A stretch of 64,000 nucleotides of DNA from JBMNGN01 sp050949865 (GCA_050949865.1 JBMNGN010000004.1:310001-374000), one strand, 5' to 3'. Positions 9,249 to 19,264 are shown, counted from the stretch's first letter. Program-made: numbers and translations. The notes: generated by a model from the letters alone, not told the origin.

Positions 9249-9614
9249 TTAAGAGCAAGATTTCTCCCGTTTAATTTTTACCGCAAAATAATCGAATATA
9301 CCGTCAACCGGAGCATCCGGTTTATATACCGTAACCTCAACCGAATCAACCTGAAACCGGGCCAATATCTGTTCAGCAATGGCATCTGCAAGGGTTTCAA
9401 TCAGATTAAAGGTTTCTTTCTCAACAATTCTCTTTACTTCTTGGAAAACCTCCTGATAGTTAACTGTAAAAGCTAAACTATCATAAATAGCAGCTTTTTT
9501 CAAGTCTTTAATTATTTCTACGTCCACCAGGAATTGCTGAGGCTGGCTTTTCTCCCGGGCAAGCACCCCATGGCAGCCGGCAAAACGTAATCCTTTAGCA
9601 ATAATTCTATCCAT
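9249..9614 (-). CDS. folB: Dihydroneopterin aldolase
   Basis: 121 aa from the ATG that overlaps the end of folP (8 bp overlap), so it is translationally coupled. A longer reading from an upstream GTG would lie inside folP and lacks its own ribosome site. The KGLRFAGCHGVLAREK segment and the internal ETLADAIAEQIL helix are typical. It cleaves dihydroneopterin to hydroxymethyl-dihydropterin and glycolaldehyde. Confidence 0.95.
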   Translation of the reverse strand: MDRIIAKGLRFAGCHGVLAREKSQPQQFLVDVEIIKDLKKAAIYDSLAFTVNYQEVFQEVKRIVEKETFNLIETLADAIAEQILARFQVDSVEVTVYKPDAPVDGIFDYFAVKIKREKSCS

Positions 9615-10836
9615 TTTCTCGCCACACCGCATCAGTCATTCTGGCTGCCCGTTTGCTTTCAGCAACATCATGCACCCTTACAATATCGGCTCCATTAGTT
9701 ACCCCCATCGACAAAGCTGCAAGGCTTCCTTCTAAACGGTCTTCAACCTTCAAACCTAGGATTTCCCCTATAAACGACTTACGGGAAGCACCAATTAATA
9801 AAGGCTTTCCCAAACTTTTAAATTCCTTAAGCCTTTTAATTATCAGGCAGTTTTGATAAGCGTTTTTCCCAAAACCTATTCCTGGATCGATAATAATCCG
9901 GTTCGGATTCAAGCCGGCATTAACTGCCTGGTCAATGGATTGTTCCAATTCACTGATAATTTCTGATATCATATCATCGTATCGCGGGTTAATCCCGGTT
10001 TCTACATCTGAAGCCGGTTTAGATTGATTGAAGTTTTGCAAACGGTTATGCATTAGTACTACCGGAGCCTGCCTTTTAACTAAAACCGGAAGCATTTGGG
10101 GATCAAATTGCAACCGGCCTATATCATTGATGATGCTCGCACCAGCATCAAGACACGATTCAGCTACAACTGCCCTAAAAGTATCAACCGATATTACCAG
10201 GCCATCGCGGGCCAGCCTTTTTACAACCGGCACTACCCGCTCCAATTCCTGCTCCGGATCGATGCTTAACGCGCCTGGACGGGATGAAGCCCCCCCTATG
10301 TCAATGATGTCTGCCCCTTCCTCCATCATACGGTGAGCATGAGCAATTGCTTTATCAAAGCCAAAATAACGGCCTCCGTCAGAAAAAGAGTCTGGGGTTA
10401 CATTGAGAATACCCATTATCAAAGTTCTTTTTCCCAGCTCCAGGGATTGGCCGCTTGGTAATTCCATAACTGAAGTAGTTGGTTCCAGGCAGTTCAAAAT
10501 GGTTTCAATCTCCTCTGCTACCTGTTTCAAACCAAAAGGCTGCAGTTTTAATTTTTCCACCAGCCGTTGATAATGATTCAGGCTTCCCATTAGTAAAACA
10601 TCAGTATGTCCGTTAAGTAAGATAGCACTCAGGTTAAGGGCCGCATCTCCGCCCTTGGAGAGCATCTCCTGTTTAATTATATTGGCCGCCTGAGAACTTA
10701 AATTCTTCAGTTTAACACAGCGATGGATTGCTTTGGGGACCAGGTATTTATAGGCGCCTGGGTCAACCCCTATTTCCTTTAAACATCGCACTGCCTCTTG
10801 CTTATTCTCAATAATTACGGCATGATTTCCCTTCAT
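9607..10836 (-). CDS. folP: Dihydropteroate synthase with N-terminal extension
   Basis: 409 aa, compared with about 280 for most FolP. The catalytic TIM barrel begins near residue 130 with GILNVTPDSFSDGG, and the pterin/pABA motifs DIGGASSRPG and GFGKNAYQN follow. The first ~125 residues (ending about ELPSGQSLELG) form an extra domain of unknown role, seen in several clostridial FolPs. It condenses pABA with the pterin pyrophosphate. It is first gene of the folate set. The 210 bp upstream are AT-rich with no riboswitch I can recognise. Confidence 0.95.
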   Translation of the reverse strand: MKGNHAVIIENKQEAVRCLKEIGVDPGAYKYLVPKAIHRCVKLKNLSSQAANIIKQEMLSKGGDAALNLSAILLNGHTDVLLMGSLNHYQRLVEKLKLQPFGLKQVAEEIETILNCLEPTTSVMELPSGQSLELGKRTLIMGILNVTPDSFSDGGRYFGFDKAIAHAHRMMEEGADIIDIGGASSRPGALSIDPEQELERVVPVVKRLARDGLVISVDTFRAVVAESCLDAGASIINDIGRLQFDPQMLPVLVKRQAPVVLMHNRLQNFNQSKPASDVETGINPRYDDMISEIISELEQSIDQAVNAGLNPNRIIIDPGIGFGKNAYQNCLIIKRLKEFKSLGKPLLIGASRKSFIGEILGLKVEDRLEGSLAALSMGVTNGADIVRVHDVAESKRAARMTDAVWRENG

Positions 10837-11051
10837 AATCTACCTCGTATTTCCAATTCCTCATAGGTGCATAAATTTTTGTTAAGGCTACTAAGCTTTA
10901 AATTAAAAATACAGTATAATACAATATATTCTTTTCCCTTAACCAGAGATTCAATTCAATTACTATCCCATTCCTTAGTCCATTTAAAGATGAAGTAATT
11001 TTTTCTATATTATATTAAACCATCCAGGTGTAAAAACCTTTATTTAGTAAT

Positions 11052-11072
11052 AAAAAACCGGACCAGGTCCGG
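11052..11072 (-). terminator. Rho-independent terminator after ftsH
   Basis: A GC-rich stem CCGGAC/GTCCGG (11058-11072, 3-nt loop) is followed on the minus strand by six T residues, 25 bp past the ftsH stop. It separates ftsH from the folate operon. Confidence 0.85.
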
Positions 11073-11096
11073 CTCAAATTTATATATACCTTGATT

Positions 11097-12941
11097 TTAG
11101 TCCTCCCCGCTCTCGTCCTTTTCCGGTTCATCCGGTGATTCCGCATTACCCTTTAGTATTGCTTCAAATTCTTCTGCTTCCAGGGTTTCTTTCTCCATTA
11201 GCTTCTGAGCTATTTGATCTAACTTGTCCCGGTTATTTTTGAGTATTTCCTCAGCTTTTTTATAGCTGCTCTCCATTATTGCGTTAGCTTCTTTGTCAAT
11301 AGCATAGGCAATAGCGTCCGAGTAGTTCCTATCCCTGGAAATGTCACGGCCCAAAAATACTTCCTCGGATTTGTGTCCATAGGTAAGGGGTCCCAGTTCT
11401 TCGGACATTCCGTATTCGGTTATCATTTTCCGGACTATGCTGCTGGCTCTTTCTAAATCGTTTTGCGCTCCGGTGCTTACATCGTTTAAAACCAAGGCCT
11501 CGGCTACCCTTCCCCCTAAGAGGGTGGTAACCTGGTCAAGCAGGTATGATTTGGTTATATAGTTGCGATCCTCCTCCGGGAGAAGAAGAGTATACCCCCC
11601 TGCTCTTCCTCTGGGTATTATCGATACCTTGTGCAGCTTATCCGTGTGCGGCAGAAAATAGCTAACCAGGGCATGTCCCGCTTCATGGTAGGCTACCAGG
11701 CGTTTTTCTTTGTCGGATATGACCCGGGCCTTCTTTTCCGGACCGGCAATAACCCTTTCAATAGATTCTTCAAGTTCCTCCATGCCAATCTCATCTTTAC
11801 CTCTCCTGGCTGTAAGCAACGCTGCTTCATTAACCAGGTTGGCCAGGTCAGCACCGGTAAATCCTGGGGTGCGCTTGGCCAGTATTTCCAAATTAACCTC
11901 GTCCTTGATGGGTTTATCCTTGACATGAACCTTTAAAATAGCTTCCCTGCCTTTAACATCCGGCCTGTCTATCAAAATATGCCGGTCAAACCGACCTGGC
12001 CTTAACAGGGCTGGATCAAGAATATCAGGTCGGTTGGTGGAAGCCATTAGTATTATGCCTTCATTAGTGCTAAACCCGTCCATCTCTACCAGCAATTGGT
12101 TTAGGGTCTGTTCCCGTTCATCGTGTCCCCCGCCGAGCCCTGCTCCGCGATGTCTTCCAACCGCATCGATTTCATCGATAAAGACTATACAGGGCGCGTT
12201 TTTCTTCGCCTGCTCAAACAAATCCCTTACTCTAGCTGCACCAACCCCGACGAACATTTCCACAAAATCCGACCCGCTAATGGAGAAGAAGGGCACCCCC
12301 GCTTCTCCTGCCACCGCTTTGGCCATAAGGGTTTTCCCGGTGCCGGGAGCCCCAAACAATAAAACCCCCTTGGGTATCCTGGCTCCTATCCTAATAAATT
12401 TTTGCGGATTTTTGAGAAACTCTACGATCTCCTGTAATTCTTCCTTTGCTTCATCTGCGCCGGCTACATCGTCAAAGGCTACTTTCACTTCTTCCGAACT
12501 AGCTAACCGGGCCTTGCTCTTGCCAAACTGCATGACTCGATTCCCGCCGCCTTGAGTCTGGTTCATAATGAACATCAAAAACGCAATTAGGATTATTATG
12601 GGGAACAGGGTGCTGAGCAAGGTCATCCACCATGGTGGAGGAGGGGCTTCGTTTACTGTGTAGGCTACTTTTTTAGTCTTTAATAGCTCCATAATATTTG
12701 ATTCTTTGGATACGGTTGCCGCAAATCTGGTTTCATCCTTGAGCACACCGCTTATATTATAAACCAGCTCATCCACTTCAATTTCTACCGTACTAACCTG
12801 GCCCTGTTCAACGTTGGCTATAAACTGCGGCTCAGTCAGCTGTCTAATCTGCTGGCCCTTATCGGCGGACAGCTGCAGGGCAAAGACAATTAGTAAAACC
12901 ACCAGTATATATATTGCTATATTTTTGAGAGCTTTATCCAA
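11097..12941 (-). CDS. ftsH: ATP-dependent zinc metalloprotease FtsH
   Basis: 614 aa membrane-anchored AAA+ protease. It has two N-terminal membrane segments (about 7-25 and 106-126) around an extracytoplasmic loop, Walker A GAPGTGKT (197-204), Walker B FIDEIDAVG, an arginine-finger SRH region and the zinc motif HEAGH near residue 420. It degrades misfolded membrane proteins and regulatory substrates. The start is TTG behind an AAAGGAGAGG site. The C-terminal ~20 residues are acidic. Confidence 0.98.
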   Translation of the reverse strand: MDKALKNIAIYILVVLLIVFALQLSADKGQQIRQLTEPQFIANVEQGQVSTVEIEVDELVYNISGVLKDETRFAATVSKESNIMELLKTKKVAYTVNEAPPPPWWMTLLSTLFPIIILIAFLMFIMNQTQGGGNRVMQFGKSKARLASSEEVKVAFDDVAGADEAKEELQEIVEFLKNPQKFIRIGARIPKGVLLFGAPGTGKTLMAKAVAGEAGVPFFSISGSDFVEMFVGVGAARVRDLFEQAKKNAPCIVFIDEIDAVGRHRGAGLGGGHDEREQTLNQLLVEMDGFSTNEGIILMASTNRPDILDPALLRPGRFDRHILIDRPDVKGREAILKVHVKDKPIKDEVNLEILAKRTPGFTGADLANLVNEAALLTARRGKDEIGMEELEESIERVIAGPEKKARVISDKEKRLVAYHEAGHALVSYFLPHTDKLHKVSIIPRGRAGGYTLLLPEEDRNYITKSYLLDQVTTLLGGRVAEALVLNDVSTGAQNDLERASSIVRKMITEYGMSEELGPLTYGHKSEEVFLGRDISRDRNYSDAIAYAIDKEANAIMESSYKKAEEILKNNRDKLDQIAQKLMEKETLEAEEFEAILKGNAESPDEPEKDESGED

Positions 12942-13050
12942 AATTTTTCCTCTCCTTTGAAAACTGGAAAATATCCGTCATATTGTAGCATAAGTAACCA
13001 CCCTTTTCAATATACGGCCATATTGGCGGGCAATACGGTTATATTCTAGT

Positions 13051-14424
13051 TTACACTGCATTTTCTTTTTGTATCACAACTATTCTCCTGGTATTTGAGT
13101 TAACCGCAACAATCTGGGAAACAGTGTAACCAAACACCGCACAAATAGCTCCCCGGGAAATCAAAAGCGGTACTTTGTCACGCTCCTCAGCCGGAACTTT
13201 TAAATCGATAAAATAGTCTTTGATTTTCTTCCTTCCCACCATCCCCAGGGGATGAAATATATCGCCTGGCCTTCTGGATCGAATGCAAAAAGGCCCCTTT
13301 AGCAAATCATAGTCAAGGTACAGATCACCTGGCTGGCAAAGGAATTGGCCCCGGTCTAAAACCTTGAATATGTAACTCTCCCCAGTTTCAGCTATATTAA
13401 TCCTGGCGGGCAAGGCTGCAAATTCATAACAAAATGATATCTTAGGGATATGAACCGTATTAAATAACAGTTTATCATATGTTTTTCGAACTATAACTCC
13501 TTTTTTAAGTTTAAAATATTTTGAAGAACCTTCCTTTTTTAATAGCTCCTCAATAAGTAAGACATCGCTGGCGCTCCACCCGCCTTCTCCCTTTATGCAG
13601 CCTAAAGCCTTTAGGATTAAACGTTTTTGGTACGCGGCATGCAAAGGGAAGAAATCAGAAAGATTAAAAACAATTTGCTCGCTTTCCTGTTTTATTACTA
13701 CCCTATCCCACTGAACTGCAGTTTCCTTTTCAATAATATCGTTTTCCTCCCGGGCAATTTGGGCAAGCTGGTTTAACCTCTCTATAATATTGGGATTATA
13801 TTCATTTGCGATATACGGAATCAACTCATGCCGGATCCGGTTACGCAAAAAGGAGCAATCGTAGTTGCTCTCATCCGTACAATACGGTATGCGATTCTCG
13901 TTAAGGTATTTGATAATATCGGATCTGCCTATACATAATAAAGGCCGGATCAAGCTGCCATTCCGGGGCATGATACCCCTCAGGCCCCTAATACCACTGC
14001 CCCTTAAAAGGTGCAACAGTACGGTCTCGGCATTATCCCCCTGGTGATGAGCAGTAGCAATTAGACTGCTGCCAGTTAACCGGAGCAGTTCGTTAAAGTA
14101 ACGATACCTGCAATCCCTTCCTGCTTCCTCCAGGGTTTTTTTCCCTCTCTGGGCTTCTTCTCGGATATCGAATCTTTGGCAATAAAAGGGAACCTGCCAG
14201 GTTAAGCAGCAGACGCGAACGAAATCCTCTTCCTTATCGGATTCCTTGCGCAGCTGATGGTTTACATGGGCTGCGATTATTGAAAAGTTTAGGGGGGCAG
14301 TCAGCTGTTTTAGCAGGTGCAGTAAAGCCATAGAATCAGGACCCCCGGATACCCCCACGATAACCGAGTCCCCCTGCTTAATGAGTTTTTCTTTTTCTAT
14401 ATATTTTTTTACCCTGTCCTGCAT
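13051..14424 (-). CDS. tilS: tRNA(Ile)-lysidine synthase
   Basis: 457 aa. The PP-loop SGGPDS (26-31) binds ATP. Then come the ATAHHQGDNAETVLLHLLRGSG motif region and a C-terminal TilS domain with the RPGDIFHPLG segment. It converts C34 of the AUA-reading tRNA-Ile to lysidine, an essential modification. The order spoIIE-tilS-ftsH matches Bacillus except that hprT is missing between tilS and ftsH. Confidence 0.97.
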   Translation of the reverse strand: MQDRVKKYIEKEKLIKQGDSVIVGVSGGPDSMALLHLLKQLTAPLNFSIIAAHVNHQLRKESDKEEDFVRVCCLTWQVPFYCQRFDIREEAQRGKKTLEEAGRDCRYRYFNELLRLTGSSLIATAHHQGDNAETVLLHLLRGSGIRGLRGIMPRNGSLIRPLLCIGRSDIIKYLNENRIPYCTDESNYDCSFLRNRIRHELIPYIANEYNPNIIERLNQLAQIAREENDIIEKETAVQWDRVVIKQESEQIVFNLSDFFPLHAAYQKRLILKALGCIKGEGGWSASDVLLIEELLKKEGSSKYFKLKKGVIVRKTYDKLLFNTVHIPKISFCYEFAALPARINIAETGESYIFKVLDRGQFLCQPGDLYLDYDLLKGPFCIRSRRPGDIFHPLGMVGRKKIKDYFIDLKVPAEERDKVPLLISRGAICAVFGYTVSQIVAVNSNTRRIVVIQKENAV

Positions 14425-14522
14425 TAATCTTTCTCCGATTAATCAATATATACTAATGCTACCCCAGTTACCTACAATGTCAAACCTTATTGTTCCACTA
14501 AATAAAGCTTTTTTTGCCTCGT

Positions 14523-17012
14523 CTATGCGTACTGAGATCTTTTTACTGGTGCCAGGTCTAAAACCATACAGATTACCGTCATATCATCTACCGGCTCTCC
14601 CCGGCAAAAGGTTAACGCCTGGTTCATAAGCTTTTCCGCAATAACCTGGGGATCGGTATCATTTATCCTGGATAAACAATCAACTATCCAATTTTCACCA
14701 CCGTTTTGAAGAGACAATTCTAAAACCCCATCGCTAACCATCACCAAAACATCTTTGGGGGCCAATACCCGCTGTTCACTTACTAAATCCAGGTTGTCCA
14801 GGATTCCAATAGGAAGTGAGTTGGACTTAATAATCCCAACATCCTTGCCCCTTTTTATAAAAGACGGAGCCGCCCCGATCTTGACAAAATTTACTCCGGC
14901 ATTATACAGATCGATCATAATCACATCCAGGGTAGCAAAGGTTTCTGCTGTGGATCGCAGCAGCAATACTGAATTAATGGTACTCAAGGCGAATTCCTTT
15001 TCAAATCCGCAGTTCAGGAGGTTTTCCAGGAGCCTTACCGCAGCATTGCTTTCCAGATAAGCCTTTTCCCCTACTCCCATTCCATCACTTAGAGCAACCA
15101 ATACCTTCCCTTCTTTAAGGGTTGAAATGATGTAACTATCACCGCAGATCGCCTCTTTACCAATTTGGACCGCACCACTCCTGACCCGGTAATTAAAAGC
15201 CCGGCCCAGGGTAAACTCACATTGTCCTGCACCGGTAAATCTGGAGCATTTCTTTTCGTTAATCTCCATTTTTTGCCCCATTATCAGGGAAATTGTCTGG
15301 GCAACCTCCGAACACTTGTCCTGCTCGCTATCCGGACAGGAATCCGCAACAATATTGATATACGATTGTTCTCTATTACAGCGGTAAGGGATTATGCTTT
15401 TTAATTCAATTCCCCTCCGCCTGGTTTCGTGTATCAATCTGCTTCCCAGTTCCATGTCCACTGCCGGTTTAATATCTATTTCCTTGGCCAGGTTTTTTAT
15501 AATATGGCTCATACCCTTTAATTGTCGGGATATTAGCTTTCTTGAATCATTATATTTTTGAAACCAGTAATGGTTAAGGCGCAGGTTATCAAATAAAAAG
15601 TTGATGGTATTAATAAGCTCCCGCCCATTTATGCAGCGATTCTTAAAATTTATGGGGCATTCTTCATAACTTAATGAACCTGATTGATCAACCCGAGAAA
15701 AGACTTCCAGGATTTCATCACAGATATTTGAGCCATCTTTGCCCCAACACTTTTCATGCTTAATACATCCTACACAAAACCCGTTGGATATTTCGTCGCA
15801 TAGATAATTAAGATAGGTTATTGGGCTGGATTTTGCATTTGAGCTGGCTTCATGGATAAAAGTACAGCTTAATTCATCTAATACTTCGGCCAGGTTCTCA
15901 ATACGCCTTCGCGCAGCTATATCAATATTATGCTCTTGGTCCTGGATGTCTTCATCCTTGAGGCTAAACCCTCCCATGGATTGAACTGGCATCTTTTCTT
16001 TTATTGAACTGGGTAGCAGGGAAAAGATTAAGCACGCTACCGCTGTCTCCCAAATACCCAATATGGTAGCCTGGGTTTCCGAGAGGAACATGGATAAGGC
16101 TAAATTGCCCAGCATAAATCCGATTATTACCCCTATACGTCCCATATTTCGGAACAAACCTGCTAAAAGACCAGAAAAAGCGAACATTCCCAGGACCTGG
16201 GTAAAGGTGCTGGATGAAACCGACGGGATGATTCCAGCCATAACCCCCACCATGGTTCCTCCGCCACTACCCCAAAGGAAAGCCGCAACCAGTATTCCTA
16301 CCCGGCATAATATTCCGCTAATACTTAATCCGGCAACCTCTATGCCTATTAATCCCATTACTATTCCAATACCAATTACTACAAAAGCGGTGATTTCTTC
16401 AAATACAAACTCCGGTAATGGTTTTTTCTGTTTGATGGTTTCACTGGCTACCATAAACACAAAGGCTAATACTCCGGCAATAATAGACTCAAAAACAATA
16501 ACCATGCCATCATAAAAAGAAAACGTGCCCAATACCAGTAAAACACCTTTTACCAGTATAATGGCAGACACAGTTAACAACGGAACTCCCCACCAGCTTT
16601 TTTCCCGGCTGAGATTTAGATTGGCGATAATTCCCGTTAGAGTTATCAAAGTAATTATGTTAGACCATAAATCCATTCCTCCCAAAACGGTTGCCAGCCC
16701 GCCCAGGGAAAAAAGCGCCAGCAGAAGGGAGCAGTTTCTATCCCTTAAGCCAAATGCAGCCACAAAACCGTAGACAAATGGTAAGAGTTCACCCAGTATA
16801 AAAGATCGCGCTAGAATAAAGGCGATAACACCGAATATCAGGTTCTTTACCGTTATTGCGGACCTCAATGAGTAGAAAAATGTTCTATAGTTCCACTTTT
16901 TTGGCAGGATATTCCAGTCAAATTTAAGTTGGCCCCTGTGTTTAACCCGTGGATTATTAATTGCCGGATTAGATATTCTGCGAAAAGTATATACCTCTTT
17001 CTTGCCCAGCAT
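14523..17012 (-). CDS. spoIIE: Stage II sporulation protein E (PP2C phosphatase)
   Basis: 829 aa. About ten membrane segments occupy residues 45-340, followed by a central regulatory region with a Cys-rich stretch (CVGCIKHEKCWG near 415), and a C-terminal PP2C domain with VALSDGMGVGEKA and VLVMVSDGVLE. It dephosphorylates SpoIIAA-P to release sigma-F in the forespore and also acts in polar septation. The neighbouring promoter has the long spacing used by Spo0A-activated sigma-A promoters. Confidence 0.97.
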   Translation of the reverse strand: MLGKKEVYTFRRISNPAINNPRVKHRGQLKFDWNILPKKWNYRTFFYSLRSAITVKNLIFGVIAFILARSFILGELLPFVYGFVAAFGLRDRNCSLLLALFSLGGLATVLGGMDLWSNIITLITLTGIIANLNLSREKSWWGVPLLTVSAIILVKGVLLVLGTFSFYDGMVIVFESIIAGVLAFVFMVASETIKQKKPLPEFVFEEITAFVVIGIGIVMGLIGIEVAGLSISGILCRVGILVAAFLWGSGGGTMVGVMAGIIPSVSSSTFTQVLGMFAFSGLLAGLFRNMGRIGVIIGFMLGNLALSMFLSETQATILGIWETAVACLIFSLLPSSIKEKMPVQSMGGFSLKDEDIQDQEHNIDIAARRRIENLAEVLDELSCTFIHEASSNAKSSPITYLNYLCDEISNGFCVGCIKHEKCWGKDGSNICDEILEVFSRVDQSGSLSYEECPINFKNRCINGRELINTINFLFDNLRLNHYWFQKYNDSRKLISRQLKGMSHIIKNLAKEIDIKPAVDMELGSRLIHETRRRGIELKSIIPYRCNREQSYINIVADSCPDSEQDKCSEVAQTISLIMGQKMEINEKKCSRFTGAGQCEFTLGRAFNYRVRSGAVQIGKEAICGDSYIISTLKEGKVLVALSDGMGVGEKAYLESNAAVRLLENLLNCGFEKEFALSTINSVLLLRSTAETFATLDVIMIDLYNAGVNFVKIGAAPSFIKRGKDVGIIKSNSLPIGILDNLDLVSEQRVLAPKDVLVMVSDGVLELSLQNGGENWIVDCLSRINDTDPQVIAEKLMNQALTFCRGEPVDDMTVICMVLDLAPVKRSQYA

Positions 17013-17044
17013 TTACATCCCCCATCTCTAAGTCTTGTCCAATG

Positions 17045-17076
17045 ATTATAGCAACCACTTCCGGCAGATTTTGTAA
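17045..17076 (-). promoter_or_regulatory. Candidate Spo0A-type promoter of spoIIE
   Basis: On the minus strand TTACAA (17071-17076) and TATAAT (17045-17050) are 20 bp apart, longer than a normal sigma-A spacer but like Spo0A-dependent promoters such as Bacillus spoIIE. Inside the spacer, TGCCGGAA (17059-17066) is one mismatch from a 0A box (TGNCGAA). It lies about 35 bp upstream of the gene. Confidence 0.4.
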
Positions 17077-17156
17077 CTATGGGGGTAAAGAACTTTTTTT
17101 ATTAGTACAAATTTTCCCCTCCTTTGATTTGCCTGGGCAGATTCCTTAGTTATTCA

Positions 17157-17197
17157 ACAAAAAGGCCATATTTCCAAAAGGAAACATGGCCTTTTAA
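17157..17197 (-). terminator. Terminator after the FNT channel gene
   Basis: A long imperfect stem (AAAGGCCAT.TTTCC with GGAAA.ATGGCCTTT) ends in a T-run on the minus strand, about 60 bp past the channel gene stop. It could work in both directions. Confidence 0.8.
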
Positions 17198-17251
17198 TCC
17201 GCATCTCTAATAATAATATTATATTAAATTCTTTTTTGGCCAGGAGTGAAT

Positions 17252-18088
17252 TTACTTTTTCAGGTATACAAACCAGTAGGCACATCCTACAAATATTGCT
17301 CCGCCTACGATATTGCCAAGTGTAACCGGTATCAGGTTAGCGGTAATGAAATTTCCATAAGTGAAGAAGGAAGTTACTGCATCAGGGGTCATGGCCAATT
17401 TCTCCGCCACTGCATTGGGGGCACTATTGGCTATGGTTAACCCCATGGGTATAAAATACATATTGGCCACACTGTGTTCAAATCCGCTGGATACGAAGGC
17501 CATGATGGGGAAGAAGATCCCAAATACTTTTCCCACTACATCCTTGGCTGCAAAAGCCAGCCAAACAGCAAGGCAGACCAGCCAGTTACAGCAAATACCC
17601 CTGCAAAATGCTGCGCCCCAAGTTAAACTCATCTTGGCCTTAGCAATGCCCACCGCTTTTGTACCCATAGCGGTTAGTGCGGCTGCATCACCCCAGTAAG
17701 ATCCATTAAATATGATATAAACCAATAATAATGACCCAACAAAATTGGCAATATATACAACTATCCAATTGTATACCAGACCACCCCAAGTTGCCTGTCC
17801 GTTTACTGCCGCTGCAAAACATGCCATATTATTGCCGGTAAAAAGCTCGGCTCCCCCGATAACAACCATCATCAGGCCTACGGAGAAAACTGCTCCAAAC
17901 AGGAAGGTTCCTATTGCCGTATCTGCATCAGGCGCCGATCCTATCCTCGTTGCCAGATTAGCACCAAATCCAATATAGACACCGGCAAGTATCCCTAAGA
18001 TAAACATCTTAATAAACGGTAGCTCTGTTTTAGCTTTTCCTGCATTACAACAAGATACTGCTATTTCCGCTGGAGTTAAAAAATTCAT
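17252..18088 (-). CDS. Formate/nitrite transporter family channel
   Basis: About 278 aa from MNFLTPAEI, with six membrane segments and the FNT signature GFEHSVANMYFIPMG near residue 205. The family moves formate, nitrite or hydrosulfide through a pentameric channel. A formate role is inferred from the anaerobic context and the carbonic anhydrase next door. Formate exchange is central to syntrophic metabolism. A GTG four codons upstream (18100) is an alternative start, but the AAGGAGA site would then be too close. Confidence 0.85.
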   Translation of the reverse strand: MNFLTPAEIAVSCCNAGKAKTELPFIKMFILGILAGVYIGFGANLATRIGSAPDADTAIGTFLFGAVFSVGLMMVVIGGAELFTGNNMACFAAAVNGQATWGGLVYNWIVVYIANFVGSLLLVYIIFNGSYWGDAAALTAMGTKAVGIAKAKMSLTWGAAFCRGICCNWLVCLAVWLAFAAKDVVGKVFGIFFPIMAFVSSGFEHSVANMYFIPMGLTIANSAPNAVAEKLAMTPDAVTSFFTYGNFITANLIPVTLGNIVGGAIFVGCAYWFVYLKK

Positions 18089-18527
18089 TTTTATTCCCAC
18101 TCTCCTTCAAGATTTATGTTCAAGCAGATTAAAGCTTCTACCCCCCTTTCGTCCTTTCCGTGACCTAAAACTCTCAATAACAATTTCATGCTATTTTCGA
18201 GTTATGTACCTTTGTAAAACCACGAATGAGACCCTGTGAAGTTGTTCACTAAAATAAACACAGCAGTGGGAATTATCAATAACTCAAATAACCTGCACTA
18301 TTATATCACACAAAATGGATAATGAATCTTTGAAAATATTGCCCCTTATCACTACAAATGTTACAATACCATCAACAATATGCAACAAATTCTGATTATT
18401 TTAGTCAATTGGTTTTCCAGAAACCTTTATTTCTACATAATAAATCGAAATACCTGCGATTTCAAGAAATTATAATTATTTTTTATTGTATCTATACCGT
18501 TTGGTTATAATTATGGAGGTGTATATA
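18089..18527. other. Divergent intergenic region, FNT channel / carbonic anhydrase
   Basis: About 440 bp, AT-rich, without a credible ORF. It must carry promoters for both divergent genes. I see a CRP/FNR-like palindrome (separate entry) and several AT-rich -10-like hexamers, but no promoter pair convincing enough to call. No riboswitch or tRNA was recognised. Confidence 0.6.
18235..18250. promoter_or_regulatory. CRP/FNR-family-like operator
   Basis: TGTGA-N6-TCACT fits the CRP/FNR family half-site layout (TGTGA-N6-TCACA) with one mismatch. It sits about 150 bp upstream of the FNT channel start in the divergent region. Which regulator, if any, binds is unknown. Confidence 0.35.
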
Positions 18528-19232
18528 GTGTCGGATAACCCAATATTGCCCAGTTATGAAGAGATCCTTACAACCCTTGAAAAGAACATAAGTGTTTTTG
18601 AAAACCGTTTTCCTCTGCAAGCTTTTACTGAGGCCGGGTTCAAACAACATCCGGTTATTACCCTGCTAACCTGTTCGGATTCCCGGGTCCCAGTCAATAT
18701 CTTCGGTCCGGCATTTAACCGGATATTTTCGGTTGAAAACATCGGCAATCAGTTTAGATTAAACGAAGAATCAATCCTCTACGGTCTGTTACACCTGCAC
18801 ACACCTGTGCTAATTATAGCCGGACATACAGACTGTGGTGCCATTAAAGCAGCTGAAACGGATTTTAGTTCCGAACCACATGGGATAAGAAAAGGTCTTT
18901 CGGTGGTTAAAAATTCCCTGGAAGACTTTATTCATAAAACTGGTTTTACTCCCAGTGAAACCGACCCTGGTTTACGGGCTACCCAGCTGGCGGAAGTCAA
19001 TATTGACATGCAGATAGATTATTTAAAATCAGATTACAGGGTTTCTCGATTGATTGCTGATCATCATTTAACTGTAATTGGAATAATGATCGACTTGCAC
19101 AATGTTTATGGAAATGGGTACGGGAAACTTTATACAACCAATGTCAATGGCCATATTGATAGCAAAGAGATCAGAAGTATAATACCCCCGGGTCTGCTGG
19201 TTGAGCGGATACACCGGTTAACCATGATATGA
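18528..19232 (+). CDS. Beta-carbonic anhydrase
   Basis: About 234 aa, one of few plus-strand genes. Zinc ligands are in CSDSR (Cys and Asp) and HTDCG (His and Cys), in the usual order. It interconverts CO2 and bicarbonate. I chose the GTG at 18528 because TGGAGGT lies 7 bases before it. Earlier in-frame ATGs would overlap that ribosome site. It is divergent from the formate channel, so the pair may serve C1 exchange. It converges with the Ppx/GppA gene, leaving 32 bp between the stops. Confidence 0.92.
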   Translation: MSDNPILPSYEEILTTLEKNISVFENRFPLQAFTEAGFKQHPVITLLTCSDSRVPVNIFGPAFNRIFSVENIGNQFRLNEESILYGLLHLHTPVLIIAGHTDCGAIKAAETDFSSEPHGIRKGLSVVKNSLEDFIHKTGFTPSETDPGLRATQLAEVNIDMQIDYLKSDYRVSRLIADHHLTVIGIMIDLHNVYGNGYGKLYTTNVNGHIDSKEIRSIIPPGLLVERIHRLTMI

Positions 19233-19264
19233 TAACACCTTAGGGACGGTAACCAAACCGTCCC

